This document shows positions 52,263 to 58,317 of a stretch of 58,317 bases of DNA, piece after piece. The notes beneath the pieces are model-generated. The model made no database searches. It saw only the letters and a list, made by a program, of their open reading frames with translations, and was not told the DNA's origin. The stretch's first letter is position 1. Every line of letters starts with the position of its first letter. The stretch is from an uncultured Psychroserpens sp. (lineage in GTDB: Bacteria > Bacteroidota > Bacteroidia > Flavobacteriales > Flavobacteriaceae): the NCBI GenBank assembly GCA_947489585.1, contig CANLEE010000014.1, positions 1 to 58,317 of the forward strand. Reading direction: 5' to 3'. A program made the translations under genes and the position numbers.

Positions 52263-52781
52263 ATGATTTATAGATTTAGAATCATACTTGATAATGATAC
52301 TGAAGACGATATTTTTAGAGATATCGAAATTCGCGAAACCGATTCTCTTGAAGACTTGCACAATGCTGTTACCCAGTCTTTTGGGTTCGACGGTTTAGAA
52401 ATGGCGTCATTTTACCTCAGTAATGAGGATTGGGAACAAGGCGAAGAAATTTCGATGTTTGATGTGAGTGAAGGTGGAAACGCAGTACGATTGATGAATG
52501 AAACACTTCTAAATGATGTGGTTCACGAAGCACAAACGAAACTTATTTATGTTTACGACTTTATGAGTATGTGGACCTTTTTTGTTGAGCTTGCTGAAAT
52601 TGTAGATGAAGCAGAAGGTACAGACTATCCTAACTTGATGTTTGTTCACGGACAAATTCCTGACACAGCTCCTGAAAAAGCTTTTGAAGCTGAAAATCTA
52701 GCTGAAGATCTTAATGAATTTGAAGATGACATTGACGTTGATGATTATGATAATCTAGATTTTGACGAAAATTGGAATTAA
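52263..52781 (+). CDS. pRiA4b ORF-3-like protein
   Basis: 172 residues. The N-terminal half (MIYRFRIILDNDTEDDIFRDIEI, key run YRFRIIL, then TQSFGFDGLEMASFYLSNEDW and KLIYVYDFMSMWTFFVEL) matches the plasmid pRiA4b ORF-3-like domain, also annotated as an IS1096 passenger protein. No transposase is nearby, and the domain is widespread as an ordinary chromosomal gene in Flavobacteriia. The last 40 residues are highly acidic. Function unknown. Confidence 0.8.
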   Translation: MIYRFRIILDNDTEDDIFRDIEIRETDSLEDLHNAVTQSFGFDGLEMASFYLSNEDWEQGEEISMFDVSEGGNAVRLMNETLLNDVVHEAQTKLIYVYDFMSMWTFFVELAEIVDEAEGTDYPNLMFVHGQIPDTAPEKAFEAENLAEDLNEFEDDIDVDDYDNLDFDENWN

Positions 52782-52798
52782 ATTCTATTTTAAATAAC

Positions 52799-53860
52799 TT
52801 ATGAGAAGTTCTTGGTATTAATCCCTTGATAATTTCGTTTTACAAAATCGAGGGCATTTTTTAATACCTCTCCCATAGTATTACTTTTTCTGAATTCCAT
52901 ATCTAAAGTGTATTGGTAAATTTCTTCTTTTAGCATTTCAATATATTTAGGAATTGAAATTGTATCGTCTTGCATACAATCTAACAACTCTCCTATTCTA
53001 TCTTGATAACTTATCATACGACGCGCAACAATTGAACGCTCTTCAATTTTATATTGGTCTATAGATTCCTTTTGAATTTTATCTTTCACCAATTCAACCA
53101 TTTTAAAATTCTCCTTAAAAAATTGAGGTCGATAAATTTTTAGCTTTCCTTCATAACTCTGCTGGTCAAAATCTATGGCTCGAATTTTAAACACGACATG
53201 ATCAAAATCATGAGTCGGCACAATAACATAATTATACGATCGCATATCTCCTAAAAGACGAATCATACATCGTTCATTAAATTTTACAAATTCTTTTGCT
53301 ATTTGCGCTTTTTCTGAAGAATTGCATTCTGGAAGCATCGTTTTTATAAATTCATCTCCTGGTATTCCTGCAATATGCTCCTCGATTAGTGTATGCTTAT
53401 AAACCAAAAAGTTTAGATTATATGGCGATAACATATGTTCTAATTCTAGACCATAAACCCTTGAAGCATCTGCCTTTTTTACATAAAAATAAGTGTAGTT
53501 GTCATTTAAAACATTACGAACTTTAACTCGAAACGGTTTTGAATTACCAAACGTACAAAAGTCAATCGCATCAATATTTAAATACTTAAAAATAGTTTCA
53601 TTACCATCAGAAATTAAATTAGAATACACACGCTTTAAGCTCAAATCAATCTCAGCACGTTCAAATTCATTATAATATACCCGAATCCATAAGGTATCCT
53701 CATCGTTCTTATCATACACAACAACAGAACCCTGAAACCTTAGCAAATCTTCATAAAAAATTGGCAATCGAATATTCCTGTTATATTCTTGCAAATAAGT
53801 ATGTAACTTATCATTTACTGGATAAGAGGGTTTCTTTTTTGAAATTTTTAAATCATCCAT
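52799..53860 (-). CDS. Unrecognised protein with kinase-like catalytic motifs
   Basis: 353 residues, soluble, no signal peptide. The first 150 residues are beta-rich and unfamiliar. Residues about 193-240 hold FNERCMIRLLGDMRSYNYVIV and, after a short gap, FKIRAIDFDQQSYEG. The GDMRSYN and IDFD pair is spaced like the catalytic loop and metal-binding motif of HipA/aminoglycoside-type kinases. The likely ATP-binding lobe was not identified, so kinase activity is only a suggestion. It is convergent with the pRiA4b-like gene (18-base gap) and divergent from the ABC transporter. Confidence 0.72.
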   Translation of the reverse strand: MDDLKISKKKPSYPVNDKLHTYLQEYNRNIRLPIFYEDLLRFQGSVVVYDKNDEDTLWIRVYYNEFERAEIDLSLKRVYSNLISDGNETIFKYLNIDAIDFCTFGNSKPFRVKVRNVLNDNYTYFYVKKADASRVYGLELEHMLSPYNLNFLVYKHTLIEEHIAGIPGDEFIKTMLPECNSSEKAQIAKEFVKFNERCMIRLLGDMRSYNYVIVPTHDFDHVVFKIRAIDFDQQSYEGKLKIYRPQFFKENFKMVELVKDKIQKESIDQYKIEERSIVARRMISYQDRIGELLDCMQDDTISIPKYIEMLKEEIYQYTLDMEFRKSNTMGEVLKNALDFVKRNYQGINTKNFS

Positions 53861-53984
53861 AACTCAAAATCTAAGTCTAAAATACCATTTTCTATTTTAC
53901 TTTGTAACATTAATCTGTTTTGTTCGTCGTATTTATTAATCAACCACTGTTGAAGTATTTCAACAGAAAAAAATCAATCAAATT

Positions 53985-54881
53985 TTGGAATCAATTTTAA
54001 CCATTAACAATCTCACCAAAAAATTTGGCTACCTTACTGCTGTCAAAGATTTATCGTTTACTATAAATAAAGGTAACGTCTATGGTATTTTAGGACCTAA
54101 CGGAAGCGGAAAATCTACAACACTTGGTATTGTTTTAAATGTCGTCAATAAAACCGAAGGAAACTTTCATTGGTTTGATGGCAATGTCTCAACGCATGAT
54201 GCGCTTAAAAAAGTAGGCGCTATTATTGAACGACCAAATTTTTATCCGTACATGACAGCTCAGCAAAACTTGAAATTAGTTTGCCGAATTAAAGGTGTAG
54301 ATCAAAGTAAAATCGATGAAAAACTAGAAGTTGTCGGACTTTTAGATCGAAAAGACCATAAGTTTAGAACTTACTCGCTAGGAATGAAACAACGTTTGGC
54401 AATTGCTTCTGCATTGCTAAACGACCCAGAAATTTTAATCTTAGATGAACCTACAAACGGGCTTGACCCACAAGGAATTCATCAAATTCGTCAAATCATA
54501 AAAGACATCGCCCAGAATGGTACGACTATCCTTTTAGCATCTCACTTACTTGATGAAGTTGAAAAAGTATGCTCACACGTTGTTGTGCTTAGAAAAGGAG
54601 AAAAACTCTATTCAGGTCGTGTAGACGAAATGATTTCAAGCCATGGCTTTTTTGAATTAAAAGCTGAAAAACACGATGAACTTATTAGTCTTTTAGAACG
54701 TCATAACTCCTTCGGAACTATAAAAGTAGAAGATCATATAATTACCGCTTTTTTAAACGAACCGATGGATGCGCAAACATTTAATACACTTATGTTTGAC
54801 AAAGGTATCGTCTTATCTCATCTGGTTAAGCGTAAGGAAAGTTTAGAAGAGCAATTCTTACAATTAACAGACAACAACTAA
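53985..54881 (+). CDS. ABC transporter ATP-binding protein
   Basis: 298 residues. The start is TTG at 53985 (MESILTINNLTKKFG); an in-frame stop at 53937 and no ATG in between support it. Walker A GPNGSGKS (37-44), signature YSLGMKQRL (about 129-137), Walker B ILILDEPT (about 150-157) and the switch HLLDEVEKV are complete. The C-terminal extension (about 225-298) is typical of ABC-2 exporters of Bacitracin/gliding type. The permease at 54936 is its partner. Confidence 0.93.
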   Translation: MESILTINNLTKKFGYLTAVKDLSFTINKGNVYGILGPNGSGKSTTLGIVLNVVNKTEGNFHWFDGNVSTHDALKKVGAIIERPNFYPYMTAQQNLKLVCRIKGVDQSKIDEKLEVVGLLDRKDHKFRTYSLGMKQRLAIASALLNDPEILILDEPTNGLDPQGIHQIRQIIKDIAQNGTTILLASHLLDEVEKVCSHVVVLRKGEKLYSGRVDEMISSHGFFELKAEKHDELISLLERHNSFGTIKVEDHIITAFLNEPMDAQTFNTLMFDKGIVLSHLVKRKESLEEQFLQLTDNN

Positions 54882-54935
54882 TCATCAATCAAAAGACCTC
54901 TGAAGTTTTCCTTCAGAATAAAAAAATCAACCACC

Positions 54936-55760
54936 ATGTTAAGATTATTACAGTTAGAACTTCAAAAATTACTCCTCAATAGAGCGAGTAAGGTTCTCAT
55001 TTTCATATCCTTTATACTACCATTTTTTGTTATTATATTATCCTCATTACGAATTAACTTTTTTGGATTTTTCGTACTAGAACTAGGGCACTACGGGCTT
55101 TTTAATTTCCCTATAGTTTGGCATATCACCACATTCTTTGCATCACAGTTTAAATTCTTTTTTGCCATTGTGGTCGTTAGTATGATTGGTAATGAATACA
55201 GTAACAAAACAATTAAGCAAAATCTTATTGATGGCTTAAGCAAGAAAGAGTTTATTTTATCAAAGTTTTACACGATTATTTTCTTTTCTGCAGTAGCTAC
55301 CTTTTTGATTTTTATCATTTGTTTGTGCATTGGACTTTACTATTCGAGCATTAGTGAACCGCATTTAATATTTAGAGAATTAGAGTTCTTATTTGCCTAT
55401 TTCCTCAAGTTAGTCGGCTTCTTTAGCCTCTGTCTATTTTTAGGCATGTTGGTTAAACGCTCTGCATTTGCACTAGCATTCCTGTTCGTATTATTCATTT
55501 TAGAATGGATTATCTATGGTATTATGGCATGGAAAATAGATGAAAGTACTGCTGATAAAATTCAGAATTTCTTTCCATTAAAATCTATGTATAAACTTAT
55601 AGATCAGCCATTTCAAAGAATAGCAATCTCAAAAGCACCAAACGGACAAGACTTCTTGTATGACTTTGCAGTACATTGGTACGAGATAGCCATAGTAATG
55701 GGTTGGACAGCTTTATTCATCTTTTTATCGTACAGATTATTAAAAAAGCGAGATTTGTAA
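54936..55760 (+). CDS. ABC-2 type transporter permease
   Basis: 274 residues with six transmembrane segments: an N-terminal one (about 17-37), then about 60-82, 106-130, 146-170, 175-197 and 245-265. The NEYSNKTIKQNLIDGLSKKEF segment after helix 2 is the cytoplasmic coupling region of ABC-2 permeases. Encoded 54 bases after the ATPase; together they make a minimal two-gene exporter. Substrate unknown. A short stem GATAAT/ATTATC lies downstream at 55785-55802 but lacks a T-run. Confidence 0.9.
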   Translation: MLRLLQLELQKLLLNRASKVLIFISFILPFFVIILSSLRINFFGFFVLELGHYGLFNFPIVWHITTFFASQFKFFFAIVVVSMIGNEYSNKTIKQNLIDGLSKKEFILSKFYTIIFFSAVATFLIFIICLCIGLYYSSISEPHLIFRELEFLFAYFLKLVGFFSLCLFLGMLVKRSAFALAFLFVLFILEWIIYGIMAWKIDESTADKIQNFFPLKSMYKLIDQPFQRIAISKAPNGQDFLYDFAVHWYEIAIVMGWTALFIFLSYRLLKKRDL

Positions 55761-55883
55761 TATCTTTATAGACTTAGGCTACGTGATAATGTTAAAATTA
55801 TCGAATTAACAGAGTAAGAGGTAGGTCTTTCAGTTTTCCTACTGTTATAGTTATGTAGCATCTAAGCTAATTGCAAGTATTAC

Positions 55884-58317
55884 ATGAAAAAGAGATCCGT
55901 TATAATTTTTATTACGCTATTATCTGTTGCCCTCACTTTTGCACAACAAGAAGCATCTTTTTGGTATTTTGGTCAAAATGCTGGGTTACAATTTGATGCA
56001 GGCACAGGAACAGTAACTGCTATCACTGATGGACAATTAAATACGCTCGAAGGCTGTACATCAATTTCTGATACAAATGGAAATTTATTATTCTATTCTG
56101 ATGGACGTACTATTTGGAATGCCAATCACATGCCGATGGCAAATGCCAGTGAAGCCTTAGGAACTGGACTCAAAGGTGACGATTCTAGTACATCATCTGG
56201 TTTGATAGTGCCAAAACCTCAAGATCCATCGCAATATTATATTTTTACGGTTGATGAACCGCATCATGACAACCCTTCGCCTCCAACTACAGTAGATGAT
56301 GGCCTCAATAACGGCTTGATGTACTCTTTAGTAGATATTACTTTAAATGGTAATCTTGGTGACGTTGTAGACACTGAAAAAAATGTCCCACTCATTACTT
56401 ACGATCCAACTAATACTGCTGAGGAGCGTTTCAAATGTTCAGAAAAAATTACCGCAGTTAAAGCAGACGATTGCTCTTCTTTTTGGGTCATTACTCATTT
56501 TGTAGATAAGTTTTACGCCTTCAAAGTTGATATTAATGGTGTACAAACTACACCCATAATTTCAACTGTTGGACCAGAAGTTCCTACAGCTGGCTATCGT
56601 AGAAATTCGCTCGGCTATATTAAAGCGTCTCCAGATGGAACAAAACTTGCCGTAGCACATTTTGGTTTTGCTTTAGAGGAAGCTGGTGATGCCTCAGGAG
56701 GTGTCTATTTATTTGATTTTGATAACGACACAGGTATTGTATCAAATTCTGTAGAATTATATGGTCCAGAAAATGGTGATAGCCCTTATGGGGTAGAATT
56801 TTCTTCAGAAAATAGAAAGGTTTATGCATCAGTTGGAACAGGTATATCAGGAAATGGCGCAAGTACTATTTTTCAATGGGATTTAGAAAGTGACGATATC
56901 CCTAATTCTATAGCACAAGTCCATACCTCAAATACGTTAAGTGCTGGTGCCTTACAATTAGGTCTAGACAAACGTATCTATAGAGCGCAAGTTAGTTTTC
57001 AAAACTTTAATAGTTCTGGTGATTATCTTGGTGTTATCAATAACCCTGAAGCTACAGGACCAGCCGTTAATTATGATGAGACTGGTGTATTATTGGATGT
57101 CAATGGTGGATTTCAAAATTTAAGTAGAATTGGATTACCCCCTTTTATTCAGTCTTTATTTAATTCTCAAATTGATATTATACAAAATGGAATTAGTACA
57201 ACCGAACTTAAGTTATGTATAGGTGATAGTTACACACTCGTTGCAGAAGACGTTCCTGGAGGTACTTATACATGGACAAAAGATGACGTTGCATTATCAG
57301 AAACGACCTTTGAACTTTTTGTTGATGAACCTGGATTCTATGAAGTATTTATTGAACCTAATAATGGAGAATGTCCAATTGAAGGTGAAGCTGTTGTTGG
57401 TATCTTTGATATTCCTACAGCAACTCAACCCCAAAACATAGTCGTTTGCGAGCCAACTGAAACTTCAGTTTTTGACTTAACAGTCCAAGATACCGATATT
57501 TTAGACGGACAAGACCCAGCATTATATACGGTTCATTATTATACTTCTCAAGAGAATGCTGATGACAATATAGATGAAATAACTGGTGATTTTAGCAACA
57601 CCGAAACACCACAAATCATATATGCTCGTGTAGATAATAATGATAATCCAAATTGTTATGCAACAACATTGTTTACGCTTACTGTTTATATCACACCAGC
57701 TATAGATGCTTTAAATGATATTACAGTTTGTGATACAGATTTCTTAGGAAATAATATGGACGGTTTAACAACCACAACATTAGACGAAATCAATGCAGGA
57801 ATATTAGGTACTCAGGATGACACCTTATACACAATTACGTATCATCCAAGTCAACAAGATGCTGATGATAATACTAATGCTCACCCAAATATTTATACAA
57901 ATACAACAGCAAATACTGAAGAGATCTTTGTTCGTATAGAAAACAATGATAATACAGATTGCTATTCTACAGGTTCCTTTTTTCTAAATGTTAATAATGC
58001 TCCCGAGGCTAATGACACCACTATCATTCAATGTGATGAAGATGGAATTCCTGAAGGTTTTACAACCTTTGACCTTAATCAAGTGTTTGATGATATCACT
58101 GGCGGAGCTCCTAATAGAACGATAAATTTTTATGTATCTCTTTCTGATTTAGAAAATAATGAAGACGAAATCAATGCTGATGCCTTTGATAATTATTTCA
58201 ATCCGCATATCATTTATGCGCTCGTTACTGATACGACCACTGGTTGTACTAATATTGCTGAAATTACTCTAGAAGCTAGTACTACTGCTTCAAACGATAC
58301 TATTTTAGAAGCCTGTG
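55884..58317 (+). CDS. N-terminal part of a large secreted repeat protein (3' truncated)
   Basis: The frame is open from ATG 55884 to the end of the window: 811 residues with no stop. Signal peptide about 1-20 (LTFAQ). Residues about 25-430 look like a beta-propeller (WYFGQNAGLQFD, GNLLFYSDGRTIWN, SPDGTKLAVAHF), as in flavobacterial gliding-associated proteins. From about 441 come repeating modules of 80-100 residues with starts near 441, 521, 615 and 715, the last three with an IxxC(D/E) opening and an HYYTSQENAD or YHPSQQDADD segment. Such proteins usually end in a T9SS type B (gliding motility-associated) domain, which would lie beyond the window. Confidence 0.85.
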   Translation, partial: MKKRSVIIFITLLSVALTFAQQEASFWYFGQNAGLQFDAGTGTVTAITDGQLNTLEGCTSISDTNGNLLFYSDGRTIWNANHMPMANASEALGTGLKGDDSSTSSGLIVPKPQDPSQYYIFTVDEPHHDNPSPPTTVDDGLNNGLMYSLVDITLNGNLGDVVDTEKNVPLITYDPTNTAEERFKCSEKITAVKADDCSSFWVITHFVDKFYAFKVDINGVQTTPIISTVGPEVPTAGYRRNSLGYIKASPDGTKLAVAHFGFALEEAGDASGGVYLFDFDNDTGIVSNSVELYGPENGDSPYGVEFSSENRKVYASVGTGISGNGASTIFQWDLESDDIPNSIAQVHTSNTLSAGALQLGLDKRIYRAQVSFQNFNSSGDYLGVINNPEATGPAVNYDETGVLLDVNGGFQNLSRIGLPPFIQSLFNSQIDIIQNGISTTELKLCIGDSYTLVAEDVPGGTYTWTKDDVALSETTFELFVDEPGFYEVFIEPNNGECPIEGEAVVGIFDIPTATQPQNIVVCEPTETSVFDLTVQDTDILDGQDPALYTVHYYTSQENADDNIDEITGDFSNTETPQIIYARVDNNDNPNCYATTLFTLTVYITPAIDALNDITVCDTDFLGNNMDGLTTTTLDEINAGILGTQDDTLYTITYHPSQQDADDNTNAHPNIYTNTTANTEEIFVRIENNDNTDCYSTGSFFLNVNNAPEANDTTIIQCDEDGIPEGFTTFDLNQVFDDITGGAPNRTINFYVSLSDLENNEDEINADAFDNYFNPHIIYALVTDTTTGCTNIAEITLEASTTASNDTILEAC

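Noticed and set aside
52263..52781. Insertion sequence, because of the pRiA4b ORF-3/IS1096 passenger resemblance
   Set aside because: No transposase or terminal inverted repeats were found; the domain is a common chromosomal gene in Flavobacteriia.
55785..55802. GATAAT/ATTATC hairpin after the ABC permease as a terminator
   Set aside because: The stem is short and A/T-rich and is not followed by a T-run.

Overview
The window looks like a chromosomal segment from a member of the Flavobacteriaceae (Bacteroidota). Supporting signs are the AT-rich sequence, proteins ending in type IX secretion (T9SS) sorting domains, many genes without a Shine-Dalgarno sequence, and repeated matches to the Bacteroidota promoter consensus (TTG, about 20 bases, TAnnTTTG). 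The genus cannot be told from this sequence alone. No rRNA, tRNA, CRISPR array, transposase or prophage was seen.

Layout. 1-8050: the end of a secreted T9SS protein, then a 2413-residue modular T9SS adhesin-like protein. 8132-17597: hisS, an orphan MacB/FtsX-type permease with an AraC/GyrI-type regulator, an Oar-like TonB-dependent receptor, the rpsF-rpsR-rplI ribosomal operon and an orphan LytTR response regulator. 17654-30000: the tightly overlapped nadC-yihY-DUF2147-priA operon, rlmH, a secreted polysaccharide-lyase-like protein, an M3 peptidase lipoprotein, hpf, a small lipoprotein, a short-chain fatty acid transporter and rdgB. 30029-38922: a DEAD-box RNA helicase with a long structured leader, small envelope and enzyme genes, trmH, a sirtuin, and a membrane protein-XRE regulator pair divergent from a SUMF1-like secreted protein. 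39144-42893: mazG, DUF5606, def, ruvX, then a 562-base non-coding gap with a three-copy repeat, then dapD. 43066-49182: a surface-glycan (probably LPS core) cluster of four glycosyltransferases, two kinase-like proteins and a pyruvyltransferase-like protein. 49269-55760: CCA-adding enzyme, GNAT, heme A synthase, a pRiA4b ORF-3-like protein, an unrecognised kinase-like protein and a two-gene ABC transporter. 55884 to the end: the start of a large repeat protein cut by the window edge.

Most genes are housekeeping or envelope functions. The least explained parts are: (1) the gap at 41516-42077, with three 28-base motifs alternating with three hairpins, all terminator-like on the minus strand although no minus-strand gene lies upstream; (2) the structured leader of the DEAD-box helicase; (3) the membrane protein/XRE locus, with overlapping divergent promoters and a perfect 18-bp palindrome at the predicted start of transcription; and (4) a sirtuin with the deacylase active-site motifs but without the zinc-binding cysteines. 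No wholly new multi-gene system could be demonstrated; the 41.5-42.0 kb repeat array is the best candidate for something undescribed.
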